The notes under the pieces are model-generated. The model saw nothing but the letters and a program-made list of their open reading frames with translations. It had not been told where the DNA came from and searched no databases. A program made the translations under genes and the position numbers. From NCBI GenBank assembly GCA_037176885.1, contig JAWWNJ010000034.1:1736001-1800000 (forward strand): a stretch of 64,000 nucleotides of DNA, in the 5' to 3' direction. This document shows, one piece after another, positions 1 through 12,541 of this stretch; position 1 is the stretch's first letter; the number at the start of each line of letters is the position of its first letter. Source of the stretch: Favolaschia claudopus (lineage: Eukaryota > Basidiomycota > Agaricomycetes > Agaricales > Mycenaceae).

Positions 1-595
1 GCCGCCTCCATCTGGTCGAGTGCTTTTGCATTATCATACGCAGACACAGGTACCTGCGAGACAATTGGATCTAAATTCAACACGCACGGCAGTGCAAACA
101 GGACCATTCACATACGTCCCCACAATCCAGCAGCCCTGCGCCGAGGTCGGCGGGACTCGTACCCCATGCGAGCGTTCCACTGGCCGCTCTCTGTCGCCGC
201 GAGCCCGACCTTATCGCGTACGGGCCAAAGCGCGCACCTACAGCGATACGGCGACGTCTGAGTATGCATACATACCCCGAGAATGAGGCTCAACACATAC
301 CCGGGCGATAAGAAGTTGTCGTATCGAACGGCATACCAAGCAATCCGATATCAAACCGGGCGGCACCATCTTCGAGGCAGCGCGCGTACGGGAGGTGGGA
401 GAACGATAGAGGGCCGGTGTAGCCCAAGTCATATTGGAGACCGTATTTGCTTGTCCAGGGCTCTGTTGCAACGTCGACGACGTCCATCATGGCTAGAGGT
501 TGTTGGACGCCGGGATAGAATTCTTCATGGTGGGATGCGTGCGCATTGGCGCGCCCAGACAGGGCTATTAGGATGGGAAGCGCGACGGCGAGCAT
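1..595 (-). CDS. Agmatinase-like ureohydrolase, 5' part (runs off the window)
   Basis: Arginase/agmatinase family protein; family members hydrolyse agmatine or a related guanidino compound to urea and an amine at a binuclear Mn centre. Exon 1 is 595-301, intron 300-238 (GTATGT..TAG), exon 2 237-116, intron 115-54 (GTATGT..CAG), and exon 3 starts at 53 and leaves the window; the phases fit (1, then 0). The ATG at 595 opens a hydrophobic leader of about 18 residues ending SGRANA, a likely signal peptide, so the enzyme is probably secreted. Family landmarks are GMPFDTTTSYRPG in exon 1, GARFGPYAIR formed across the first intron, and LDCGDVPVSAYDN formed across the second. The metal-binding His/Asp residues lie outside the window, so substrate and activity cannot be judged. 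An in-frame GTG at 610 is a less likely start. Confidence 0.85.
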
Positions 596-1155
596 GGTAG
601 GCTGTAGCACGAGATAAGTTGCGCCGTGAGCCCGTGGATAAGTAAGATAGTAGATCTTCAGAGATATTTGTTATCATAGTCTATGCCGCGGCCAATTCTG
701 AGTCGCGCCAGGCGGGATATGATTGTATGTTTCATAGCATGTAGACGCGTCTTGGTTGGTATTCTTCGCGTTTGGGACGCCATAACGCGTAAAACGCGTC
801 GGGTCGCGTATGTGGTCATTGGTGAAGCTTGGAACTTGCCGACATGCCGTCAGTTTGTTTTCGGATCACGAATCCTTGCCGTCCTCCATCTCTTCAAAAG
901 ATACCTCATATGAGGTCGACGAACTTGACCAGCAACAGCGTAAGCCCCTTTAAATGGGTATGCTGGCCCAGTTCTTCGCCTCACCACTACACACGTTTCA
1001 TTTCCGAGACCCAACTGAGAACGGATTGGCGCCCATCTTAACTGTAGCGCTGGGAGAGTGAACAGAAATGGACCTTTCCTTACGTCTTCGGCACCCTCGA
1101 AACCTAGAACAAACCTTGTTGGACATCCTATCAATACCTCCACTTATCGTTGTCG
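596..1155. promoter_or_regulatory. Divergent promoter region, agmatinase / helicase
   Basis: This 560-bp spacer lies between two divergently read genes and must hold both promoters. It contains three exact ACGCGT sites in 55 bp (745-750, 785-790, 794-799), the core of the MluI cell-cycle box known from yeasts. No clear TATA box was seen. A regulatory role for the ACGCGT cluster is inference only. Confidence 0.4.
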
Positions 1156-4100
1156 ATGGACGGCGACGCTCGAGTCTCAAAGCTCAACAAGCTCTTCAAC
1201 TCTGTGTGCTACGATGGCGCAAAGGTCACCAAGAGCAATTCTTCCAGATTCCTTGAGTCTATCCGCGCTCAATCACACCCTGCCACTTGTCTCAACAAGA
1301 TAGTGTCCAGCGCCTCTGGTCTTGCGTCCTTACAGACAGCAATGAGTATCGACCTATCCGATTCGTTCTTGAATGGAGATGCGGTCGCGCTTCTCACCTA
1401 TCTACAGGCTCCAGATCTACCCAATATCGGCGGCGGCATCTTCCTTCGCAAAGTACTCGAGGCTGTAGTTGACCCGCCCCTTTTCTGGGATATCTTTACT
1501 TCTGCCTTAGAATCCCTTCGCTTGTCCCCTCCAGGAGTACAGTGCTTTGCCTGGCTTCTCTTGCAGCTAGTTCAGCTGCCGGACACAGCAGCCGACCCCT
1601 ACATTGCACTCGCCGGTCGGCCGAAGATCTTGTCGACTCTCACCCAATCCGCCGACAAGGACACGAAACGTCTAGCCCTCAAACTCCAAAACATTGTTGA
1701 GACCCGCCGGTCTCCCGTTGTTGTGGGCGTAGCAGATGACGATAGCCATCCAGGAGGTCGTCACGATAATGACTTCCCAGACTTTCGTAAAATTGCCATT
1801 CTCCCGACTGCCGATGAAATCACCTGCGACGAAGCTGCTTTCCTCCGCCGAACCAGTCCCTCTGACTGTCCTGATCCAACCGTCGCAGTTGCCCAATGCT
1901 TAGACGGTCAGTTCCGCCTCTTACGAGAGGATATGCTGTACGAAATTAAAGACGAGCTCCAAATCGCTTTCAAGAAGAAGTCAGGTCATCATCGTGGCCT
2001 TGCTGTTGAGGGTTTCACATTGCTACCCGATGCTTATTCGTCTGAAAACAACCGCGTTCGATGCTTTTGGGGGATTAAGCTACAAGCCAATGATGATCTT
2101 TCCCTTCTCAAGAACAAAACAGTCGGTCAGCGCAAGAGTTTCCTAGACGAACATCGCAATTATTTCAAGCATCAAGCTCATACGTGCGTATTTCTCATTT
2201 TCCGCCTGGTCTGAACTAACAAGTGTTACAGTTGTTTACTTGTAGACGATGAAGTCGTTGCTTTCCCCATGATTCATCGTGACGAAGATCTTCTTGCCCG
2301 AATTCCTCCGATCGTCGTCCTACAATTAGATGGCAAAGCCAGCACTATGCAGGCTTTGGTGCGGATGAGAAAGAGCAAACATCCCAAGATCAAAATCATT
2401 CAAATTGATACAGCCATTTTTTCTTACGAGCCCATCTTAAAGGCACTCCAGCATATGCTCACTATGCCGCTGTTCAGTGAACTTCTGTGCTGGAATGACG
2501 CCAGTCGCCTGGAACCGCCGGACTTCTCTCCTGCGGCGGCGGTTGTCCCCGGCAAGCACAGTTTAGACCACATCGCCAAAGTTGTCAAGTTGATACGCCG
2601 CGACCCCGGTGCTGATGTCTCGGAATTACTGGGAATAGCCAAACCAAAGCCAATCATCTTAGATGGCTCGCAGGCAAAGTCGCTCTTGGCCGGGTTGACT
2701 CAGCGTGTGTCACTGATCCAGGGGCCTCCGGGTATGCATGTTGTTCATATATCCACTCTTTAGCCTTACAAACCAGAACAGGCACAGGAAAATCTTTTAT
2801 AGGAGCGCTGTTGGCCAAGGTCTTGCACACCGCCGAACGTGCGATCCTTGTGGTTTGCTACACCAACCATGCATTGGATCAATTCCTAGAGGATTTGCTG
2901 GACATTGGTGTTCCTGCCGAGGATATGGTGCGCCTCGGAGGTAAATCGACGACGCGAACGGAGCCTTTGCTGATCTCAAAGCAAAGACGTGGAGCCAACA
3001 TGGGGCACATGGATTGGAATGCAGTCAACTCGACCGAAATGTCCGCCGCGAGGTGGTTGCAGAAGCTTAAGGAGAATTTGCAAACTTTCGCCACTAAATT
3101 TCCAGACTTGCTCGAGCACATCGAATTCGAGGAACCGGACCTCTACGAAGCTCTGAGTGTTCCATCCGACGACGAGATGACAGTGGTCGGCAGAGACGGC
3201 AAAGAGATTGACCGCTCGTATCTGCTCGACAGGTGGAGCGAAGGCAAGGACGCCGGCATATTTGCGTCTCACCCGTCGGTCCGCGGTGCCCCGGAGGTTT
3301 GGAACATGCATCCCGACCTTCGTCGGGCCAAGGTCGAACAGTGGAGGAACATATACCGCATGGAGCAGGCCGAAACTATCTCAACGGCCGGTGATGCCTT
3401 CAATCGAACTCAGAGAGAGATCTCGAGGGTTTTTGCGCAGAGGGATCTCTCTATCCTTAAGTCCAAGAAAATCATTGGTTGTACCACGACCGCAGCGGCG
3501 AAATATTGCACGGAAATCCGTGCAGCTTCCCCTGAAGTATTACTTGTCGAGGAAGCAGGGGAGATATTGGAAAGCCATATCATCACCGCGCTCGGCAGCG
3601 AGACCAAACAAATCATACTCATTGGCGATCATAAGTACGCATATCATCATGAGCTATATGCTTTTGTATCTGACTTTTCTAAAGGCAGCTTCGGCCCAAG
3701 GTATGTTAAGGTATCTATCGTCGGCTTGACATATTGTCCTTACGTTGCGGCAGGTCAACAACTACACCCTCACGATAGAGAAGGGAGACGGATTTGAACT
3801 GAATCGCTCTCTTTTCGAGCGTCTAGTTCTGAAGGGCTATCCGCATGAGGTTCTTAGGAAGCAGCATCGCATGCGCCCAGAAATATCTGCCTTGATCAGA
3901 CGTCTCACATATCCCGAGTTGGTAGACGCGGATTCCACAAAGAGTCGCCCTAATGTGCGGGGACTTCGAGATAACTTGGTTTTCATCAACCATAGTAAGC
4001 CCGAGGACGAAAATAAACAGTTCAAGAACCAAATCCTGGATGGCTCCAAGTCCTCCAAGCGCAACTCGTTTGAAGCTTTGATGGTCATGAAGATTGTGAA

Positions 4101-7100
4101 ATACCTCGGACAACAAGGTTACGGGACAGACAAGCTCGTTGTATTGACTCCGTACTTGGGACAGTTGCAAGAACTTCGGGAAGTTCTCAAGAAAGAGAAC
4201 GATCCTGTACTCAACGACCTTGACTCGTACGACCTTGTCTGCGCAGGCTTGATGCCTGCTCCTTCGGCAGACACTTCGAAGCGAAAACTGCGTTTGGCAA
4301 CGATAGGTAATAGATCGCAATTCTCCCAACGAATATTGAGCACTTATTTCTGCTACAGACAACTATCAGGGTGAACAAAGCGATATCGTCATCTCCTGTC
4401 TGACTCGGAGCAATCCCTCGCACGATATTGGTTTCATGTTCTCGCCGGAGCGTTTGAACGTTCTGCTCTCCCGCCCGCGTAACGCATTCATCATGATTGG
4501 GAATTCACACACTTTCATGAATTCACGGAAGGGCAAAGATCTTTGGACTACATTATTTGACATGCTCAAAGACGGTGGTCATATCTATGACGGTCTTCCT
4601 GTCCGTTGTGAAAGACACCCGGACCGGACCGCCGTCCTGAAGGCTCCAAAGGACTTTGACCAGCACTGTCCGGACGGCGGATGTAAGGAGGCGTGGTAAG
4701 TATAGTGGTCTTCTATTTGATGTAGTGTCTCTCATTGTTTAACTGTAGCGGAACACGTCTCAAGTGTGGTCGGCATGTATGTCCCTCAAAATGCCATCAG
4801 CTAAGCGATCACTCCAAAATGGAGTGCAAGCATATCTTGCGATCCAAATGTCCGCGAAAACACCCGCAGACTTATCATTGTAGCAAAGGGCCTCCTGCGA
4901 ATTGCAACAAGTGCGATCACGAGGACAAACTAGCTGAAGAGAAACGTCGCCGAGATTACGAACTGGAGCAAAAACGTGAAGCAGCTGAGCAGGAATACAA
5001 AGACCGGCTCGCAGCCATCGATGCCAAGATTGCGGCGCAGAAGGCGGCCGAGCAAGATGTTCTTACTCAATCGCAGCGCAAGCATACTCTGGAACAGAGA
5101 GAGAGGGATCTTGAGGATATTATTGCGCGGGTTAATCGACCGCCAGTTCCCCCGCCTTCCCCCACATCCAGCTCGCCGTCTGCGCCCAAGTCTCCGCCTA
5201 GTCGGCATCCCAAAGCGAAATCCTCAATTCCACCCATCCAACAGCCTGTTAACGCATCAAATAAACCCTCAGCAACAAAGATGCAAATCCCTGCATCCAC
5301 CGCACGCGCAGAGTGGCAACGCCAGAAAGATTTGGAGGGTGCCAGAAATGCTGCTATCGACGCCATCATGAAGATGATTGGGCTCGAGGAAGTCAAAGAT
5401 AAGATTCTCGAGATCAAAGCAAAGATCGATACGTCGCTGAGACAAAACGCATCGCTCAAAGATGAGCGGTTCAACACAACATTTCTTGGAAACCCTGGCA
5501 CCGGTATGCTATCGTCTATGTTCAATTGCCTCCACCCTACGATTGACACATCTTCTACTCCAGGGAAGACCACAGTTGCACGACATTACGCGAAGTTCCT
5601 TGCAACAGTCGGTATCCTTCCCGGCGACGAGCTCGTCGAGACCACTGGTGCCCGGTTGTCCAACGAAGGCGTGACTGGTGCGAAGAAGATTGTGGAGAAG
5701 CTCCTCAATGACGGAGGGGGGACTATCTTCGTTGATGAAGCTTATCAACTCACAGGACCACACAGTCAGTCTGCGGGACGGCAAGTGCTCGAGTTTCTTC
5801 TAGCTGAGATGGAAAATAACACGGGAAAAATTGTGTTCATTTTTGCTGGCTACGCCAAAGAGATGGAGTCGTTCTTTGAGCACAATCCAGGGTTACGTAG
5901 TCGGGTTCCACACCAATTTACCTTCGCCGACTATTCTGACCCCGAGCTGCTGGCAATGCTGGAGCAGCTGATTTGGGAAAAATACTCGGGGAATATGAAG
6001 GTTGAAGATGGAACCAATGGTCTTTACGCGCGTATTGCCGTGCGACGGCTTGGACGTGGCCGCGGTAGTCCAGGATTTGGGAACGCGCGTGCCCTCGCCA
6101 ACATGTTCGCCACTGTAACAGGACGGCAAGCCACTCGCCTCAACCGTCAGCGTAGGGAGGGTCTCAAGCCAGATGATTTCCTATTCACGTCTGAAGATCT
6201 CATTGGTCCAAATCCTGCGGAAGCTAGTTTGCGGTCGAAAGCATGGGAGAAACTTCAGAAGCTCATTGGCCTCAAGTCTGTCAAAGAGTCGGTTAGCAGC
6301 ATGCTGTCGATGATCGAGACCAACTACGAGCGCGAGTTGAGGGAGGAAGAACCTCTCCAGCTCTCACTCAATCAAGTGTTCTTCGGCTCGCCGGGTACGG
6401 GGAAAACGTCGGTCGCGAAGCTCTATGGAGAAATCTTGGCGGACCTCGGTTTGATTAGCAAGCGAGAAGGTTAGTAGCCACTCCGACTGCCGTTTGCGGA
6501 CATTAATCCACGTTTGCCCCTAGTGGTCGCCAAGAATCCGGCCGACTTCGTCGGTGACGTATTGGGCGCTTCAGAAACCAAGACAAAGGCAATTTTGGCA
6601 AGTACTGTTGGCAAAGTTCTGGTAATAGATGAGGTATGCATTGCAGCAAAACCATTTGATGTAGCGCTCATATAGACAGGCATACATGCTTTACAACGGT
6701 AATAGCGCCGGCGGTGGAGGTCAAACCACTGATCCCTTCAAGATGGCCGTCATCGACACCATCGTAGCAGAGGTACAGAGTGTTCCCGGAGAAGATCGAT
6801 GTGTGTTGCTGCTCGGGTACGAAAAACAGATGACGGAAATGTTCCAGGTGAGAGCCAAGGATTCCTTTTAGTAATGCGTCTCTGAGTTCGACATCATAAA
6901 AGAACGTCAATCCTGGTCTCTCTCGCCGATTCAATGTCGAGTCGGCTTTCTATTTTGAAGACTTCGATGACGCGGAGCTTGTTGCCATTCTCGAGCTCAA
7001 ACTCGAATCTCAACATCTGGACGCTACTGATGCGGGGAAAAAAACAGCAATAGAGGTCCTTTCCCGAGAGCGCGTGCGACCCAACTTCGGCAATGGGGGG

Positions 7101-8722
7101 GCAGTTGAGAATCTCCTTGGTCTGGCCAAGAAACGCTACCAATCCCGTCACAAGGCCGCTCGGACCAGATACTCTAGCATCGTATTCGAGCCACAGGATT
7201 TCGATCCTGAGTTTGACCGAGGCAGTCATGCATCAACAAACCTGACGAAACTATTCGAGGATGTCGTGGGATGCGAGGAAATCATAGCCAAGCTAGCCCG
7301 TTATCAAGCAACGGTGCAGAATGCTAAACTCCACGACTTGGACTGGCGTAATCTGATTCCAACAAACTGGGTATTCAAAGGCCCACCGGTAGGTGGTTGT
7401 GTGGCTTGCAATGAACTCACATGCTGACGTCTATCAAGGGTACCGGCAAAACAACTGTCGCGCGAAAAATGGGTCAAGTGTACTTTGATATGGGTTTTCT
7501 CTCTTCAGCAGATGTTGAAGAGTGCCGAGCCTCTGATCTCATCGGTCAATATGTTGGACACACGGGGCCGAAGACCACGAAGCTCTTGGAGAAAGCTCTC
7601 GGGCGAGTGCTCTTCATTGACGAAGCATATCAGTTGGCGGGAGGGACTAACCCATCCAACAATTTCACGCAAGAAGCCGTTGATGAGCTCGTTGGTATGC
7701 TCACTAACCCGAAATTTCAATCCAAAATGGTGGTCATCCTAGCTGGATACGACGCTGACATGAACAGACTGCTCAGCGTCAACTCAGGCTTGGCAAGTCG
7801 ATTCTCTGGAGAGTTGACCTTCCCCAACATGGATCCAGACAAATGCCTGGGATTGCTGAAAAAGGACCTGGAAAAATCGAAAGTCGTCCTTGATTCAGCT
7901 AGTGACAAGGAGATTGTCAATCTCATCCACCAAATGTCATGTTTGCAGGGTTGGGGGAATGCACGGGATGTGAAGACTATTGCGAAGGAGATGGTTGGCA
8001 TTGCACTGACCTCGCCCCCGGGACCTGGCAAACAACTGGTCTTACAGACAAGTGACGCAGTGGCCTGCGTGCGAAGACATCTCGATAGCCTCGGCAGTCG
8101 CGTTTCAGTGCCGATCCCGCCCCATCGTGTCCACGGGTTGGCACAGAGTGCCCCCCCTCCTCCGAGTCTATCGATGCCACCACCGATGCCACCGCCAGCA
8201 TACACTGCAACAGCAACGCAGAACGGCGAGCCCGAGCCTACAGAGTCGGAGAATGAGGATGATGGTCGTGGAGGAAAATCGGGCCGAGACGCTGGAGTGT
8301 CGGACGCAGTTTGGAAACAGCTTCAGGAAGACATCAAGGCTGCGGAAGTTGAACAGAGATGGCGCCAAGAGGAATTAGAAAGAGCAGAGCAGGCAGCGAA
8401 AGAGGCGAAAGAGGAAGAGCAACGCCGGATTGCTGAGGTGAAACGGATGGAGCAGGAGGCGCGGGACGCTGAGGCGAAGCGTAAGCTCGAAGAGCTCAGG
8501 CTCCGTGCACTCGCGGCAAGACAAGAAAGGGAACGTCTTGAGCGCGAGCGGGAAGCACGTAGGCAGGCTGAAGAGGCAGCACGGCAGCGAGATGCTAAGG
8601 CACAGGCGAGGCTCCAGCAGATGGGTGTGTGCGTTGCCGGATTCCGATGGATAAAGCAGCTGGGTGGATACCGGTGCGCAGGAGGCGCCCACTGGGTTAC
8701 CGATCAGCAATTGGGAATGTAG
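1156..8722 (+). CDS. ZNFX1-like SF1 helicase with NF-X1 cysteine clusters and three CbxX-type AAA+ domains
   Basis: Twelve exons: 1156-2183, 2232-2731, 2782-3634, 3685-3700, 3754-4306, 4359-4695, 4749-5503, 5564-6469, 6524-6633, 6680-6847, 6903-7388 and 7439-8722. They sum to 6996 nt (2331 residues) and every junction keeps phase. The SF1 helicase core has a Walker A GPPGTGKS near residue 510, a VEEAGE motif II near 765, GDHKQLRP near 795, RKQHRMRP near 834 and DNYQGEQSD near 985. Cys-rich NF-X1-like repeats follow at about 1075-1160. Three CbxX/CfqX AAA+ modules come next (Walker A near 1347, 1623 and 1904; each has a DEAY Walker B), then a long charged coiled coil (about 2205-2299) and a short Cys/Trp/Gly tail. 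ZNFX1 relatives bind RNA and act in RNA defence and inheritance in animals; the role here is unknown. The P-loops and motif II are intact, so it is probably an active ATPase. The ATG at 1156 gives the conserved-looking N-terminus; a TTG six bases upstream is ignored. Confidence 0.9.
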
Positions 8723-9067
8723 ATATAACTACGAATGTACGATGTAGTTAACAGAAGCAGTATTGTCGAGGCAGGTACGAGAACAAGAGTGCGTATTTCG
8801 GATTTTTTGGTATTTTTAGAGAATCGCTGCAAATGCCCTCGACTTTCCTTCAAATTGACTCGTTCAGTCATAAATGCATAAAACTCGAAACCATTGTCGG
8901 GAAATAAGCAGACCAGACATCTCAACCATTGAGCCATTGGGCCGATCCCGACAATTGCGTGTACGGTAAGGCGCATTCCGCGTGAACTAGACCGTGACGA
9001 GAACCAACTTGAACTGGACGAATTCGACAACTTCTCTGCCACTCCCTTGTCCCCTCATACCATCATC
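8723..9067. other. Spacer, helicase 3' end to NIF3-like gene
   Basis: This 345-bp stretch holds the 3' UTR of the helicase gene and the promoter of the next gene. No ORF or repeat of note was seen. A pyrimidine-rich run directly precedes the ATG at 9068. Confidence 0.5.
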
Positions 9068-9509
9068 ATGTCTCTCGCCCACAAATTCAAATTAATATTC
9101 TTCTCCCCTGCTCCCAACACACGCGCCGTCCTCGACCACCTCTTCGACACCTTCCCCGCCCATGTCGGCAAGATCGGAAACTATCAGCGCTGCGCCTTCC
9201 TTACCCGCAGCACCGGTAAGCGCGTAACGCGTCTAAATTATTGGTGCGTTAAATATCGCGCTACGCAAGGGCAATTTGCGCCCATGGCTGACGCCAATCC
9301 GACCATTGGGCAGCCCGGTAAGTTGGAGCAAGTTGAAGAAGACCGCGTCGAGGTGTTGGTGGTCGGTGACCGCGTTCGTGAAGTTATTGCAGCATTGAAA
9401 GAAGTGAGCGAGCTCAATTGCGGTGTTTCGAACCCAACAACCCACTCGTTACGAGGTGCACCCGTACGAGGAGGTCGCATATGATGTTTACAGGCTTGAG
9501 GATTATTGA
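9068..9509 (+). CDS. NIF3-like (YqfO / CutA-type ferredoxin-fold) small protein
   Basis: Three exons, 9068-9215, 9270-9403 and 9456-9509, give 336 nt (111 residues). Introns are 54 nt (GTAAGC..AAG) and 52 nt (GTGAGC..GAG) with consistent phases. The product matches the stand-alone NIF3/YqfO domain: an N-terminal KFKLIFFSPAP strand, GKIGNYQRCAF, a GQFAPM stretch followed by NPTIG, the acidic LEQVEEDRVEVLV block, and the closing HPYEEVAYDVYRLEDY, which appears only after removing the second intron. Members of this superfamily bind metal or serve as regulatory domains; the function of the short fungal form is not established. The length (about 110) fits the single-domain form, so it is probably complete. 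Confidence 0.85.
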
Positions 9510-10348
9510 CCACCACTGCTGATACATCATGTGGGTCCCAATTCAAGTTCTCCCCCTCATGCCATTCTCAAAAGTTTCCGCATCGCGGTACATACTACAC
9601 TCTATAGATATCACTAGTACTACTTACCAAATGCACAACATCATTATTAGATAACTTCTTTTTCTCTTCCGTCTGAATCAGAGTATGTACTTCGAGTCCA
9701 TCTCCATCTCGCCATTCGCGTTCTTTTCGTCCACAACAATCACATATTACCGTCCCCCATCCCCTTCCGCCTATTGACAATACACTCCCGCTCCTCCGGG
9801 AACCACTTGAACGAACGAAGAGACGAAAGAAAGCGCGCATCCGATCGATCCCATCGCTGAGATTTTTTTGGTTGTTTGAGTGAACCTGCCCACCCCCACC
9901 GCCACGCCATCTAATGAGTTTGCGTTTTGCGGCGTGAGTATCGTAGAAAAGAATTTAAAAGGGCTGTATCTTGTTTGAGATTTCGTTTGATTTCGTTTCC
10001 GTATGGTGGGTATAGGTTGGTCGTTTGGAACGGTGATACAACATGGTGAGGGAAGAGGGAGTGGGGTGGGTGGGTGAGCGGGCGAGCGGGCGGAATAGAC
10101 GCGCGATGAGGCCGATGCGCCAGATATCGACGATGGACGTGGGCAGCCGGATAGGCGGAACGGGGGAGATACAACAACGGTGGACGAGACGAGCGATTGC
10201 TATACTTACAAAGAAGCGAGGGGGCGAAGATGGAAACGAAATGGGGTGGATGGATGAATAGATAAGGTGGGGGGAAGATAAAAGAGAAAGAAACACAACA
10301 ACAACTTCTCCGCACTGTCTGTCTGTCTATCTGGTACACGTTCCACGA
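9510..10348. other. Convergent 3' spacer (NIF3-like / PAK kinase)
   Basis: This 839-bp stretch lies between two convergent genes and holds both 3' UTRs. Its right half is purine-rich on the plus strand (GGGTG and GGGGGA runs near 10050-10280). The opposite-strand ORF at 10339-9911 is low-complexity Ser/Pro/His and is not taken as a gene. Confidence 0.5.
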
Positions 10349-12541
10349 CTACTTTGGCGCCTTGGCAATCTCCCTTGCGGCCTTGATCAGCGGGGCAAGC
10401 GTCCTCAACGGCTCGCTTAGTGCAAAGAAGGGGTGCTTCAGCAGCTCCGTCGCGTTTGGCCTAGAAACCGTTCCTCAGCAAATCACACAGTAAAAAACGA
10501 ACCAAAATAGACGCACCTCTTCTCCGCATCGACCTCCAACGTCTTTGCCAGATAATCCGAAAACACCGCGCTCAAACTCTCCGGGTTCGCAATCGTCGGT
10601 GTCCCGTTCGTCGCAATCAGATACAGCGCCTTGAGCGGGTTCTGATTCAGATACGGCGGCTCCCCCTCAATCATCTCAATCGCCATGATTCCCAAACTCC
10701 AGATATCCACCTTCGGCCCGTACTCCTTCCTTGTTACAACCTCAGGCGCCATCCAATAAGGTGTCCCCACCATCGTCGTGCGCTTGGCGTGTGCGGGGTC
10801 GGAAATTTGCGCACAGAACCCAAAGTCCGTCAGCTTGATGTCGCCAATGAGACTGAGCAGCACATTATCGCTCTTGATGTCGCGGTGGATGACGCCGTGC
10901 CGATGCAGATGTTGCAAACCCTGGCACGTCTCGCGGCTCACAGCCGCAATCTGGCCTTCAGTCATCAGATTAGCCGTGACAACGTCCGTGAGCGACCCGC
11001 CCTCCATGTACTCCATCACCACCCACAGATCGTTCTTGTGCAAAAACGAGTCGATATAGTTGACGATGTTGGGGTGCCGGCTGCTCCGCATCACCAGAAT
11101 CTCGTTTATAATCAGATCCTTCTTCGGCTGCTTCTCCAAGTCCATCTGCTTGATGGCGACACAGAGGTTCGTACCAACCTGGTAGGCAGTGTACACCCCA
11201 CCACTGGCACCCTGACCGATCTTGACGAGTGAACGGTACAGTCGCGTAGGATCGGCGTCGGTACAGATTTGTTGGAGGCGGCGCACAATGTCGTTGTCTT
11301 TGTCCTTGTCGGCCGGCTTCTTCTCCCGCCGCCGCGGCGTGGCGCCGGGGATCGCACCGGCTGCAGCGCCTGCCTTGGCCAGAGACGCAGCGGCAGCACT
11401 CGGCTGGGGCGGTGCGCGGGTGGACTGGGAGCGTGCAGGGAGGTCGCTGGAGGAGCTGCCTGGCGAAGGTTTGGCGGACGAAGGGGATACAGCGGGAGGT
11501 TTGGGCTGGGCAGACTGACGAGAAGGATCGCGTGTGGTGTTGGAGCGCTCGACAGACTTGGTGGGAGTCTTGGAGGGCGTGCGCTGGGAGGTAGAGCGGT
11601 CGAGGGCGGGGGAGACGGCCGACGGCGGCGTTGGCGCAGGTCGGTATGCTGTCGGCGCGGAAACGGGAGACGAGAAAGCGGACTGGGATTGGGTCGGGAC
11701 CTTTTTTGGAGGCGGAGGAGGCGAGCGCTGTAGTCGAGATGTTTAGCTTTTTGTGAGGAATAAGACAAAGAAAGCGCACTGGATTAGAGAAGCCATCGAC
11801 GTCCTGAGGCTCTAAACCACCCATGGCACCTAGCTTGGCCCATGCATCGGGGTTCTGACCCTCCTGGTAGAACTTTACGATCTCCATGACGGCCTGAGGG
11901 TTCTTCTCCTGCTCTGAGCGAGAGATGCCGCTGTCCTGGAGCAACTGCTGCCATTCCTTAGGAAGACCGGTGAACTCGCCGGTGGAGGAATTGAAGCCGA
12001 CATGGGTGAGATGGACTGGATCGTAAGGGGTGCTGATCTCCGGACGCTTCTGGGTGCTGAAAAAGAGACCCAAGACGGACTTTTTGCTCTTGGAGGACGC
12101 GGTACCGCTGCGAGAGCGGAGGGTGGGCTGGGAGTACTCGACCGGGGTGGGTGGGACTGCCTCGGAGGGGTCGGCGTAGAAAGGCTGGTCGTGGTTTGGG
12201 ACGACGGGGGTGGATAGCCTGCGGACCTGAGCGGAGTCAGTTGGGAGAAATACATCGGTGAGGGTCGCTGTGTTGGCTCTGGAAGGGCGAGGAGGGGGCG
12301 CGCCGGTGGCCATTTGGTGGTTATTAGGCGCAAAAGGATCGGATATGGTGGGAGAAGAGGGCAAGCTGAGTTTGCGGTGTCTTGGTTTCTGCAAAGAATT
12401 GCGTTGCTTATTTGGCGGCGGAGGAGGTTGTCGATGAGGAATAAAATTCGAAGCTGCGTTGGCGTTAGATTCGGCAAGCAGATTCTGAAATTCCTGGATC
12501 GACTGTCTTGAAGGACCGCGGTGGGCGTATTCGGACGACAT
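10349..12541 (-). CDS. ste20: Ste20/PAK-family protein kinase with CRIB domain
   Basis: Exons 12541-11780, 11727-10517 and 10460-10349 sum to 2085 nt (694 residues). Introns are 52 and 56 nt and the phases fit (0 and 2). A low-complexity N-terminus is followed by a CRIB (Cdc42/Rac-binding) motif at about 169-207 ([15 protein letters not shown], then [11 protein letters not shown]). A Pro/Ser-rich linker leads to the kinase domain from about residue 418: GQGASGGVY glycine loop, VAIKQM lysine, HRDIKSDN catalytic loop, [15 protein letters not shown], and an [10 protein letters not shown] end in the last exon. No PH domain is visible, which favours the Ste20/Pak1 type over Cla4. By family knowledge it acts downstream of Cdc42 in polarity, mating and filamentous growth. 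All catalytic residues are present. The ATG at 12541 is used rather than the GTG three codons upstream. Confidence 0.95.

Noticed and set aside
9911..10339. 142-codon minus ORF downstream of the PAK kinase
   Set aside because: Low-complexity Ser/Pro/His sequence antisense to a purine-rich 3' UTR.
11222..12217. Plus-strand ORFs antisense to the PAK gene (up to 154 codons)
   Set aside because: Mirror frames of a GC-rich Pro/Ser coding sequence with strong codon bias; Gly/Arg-rich nonsense.
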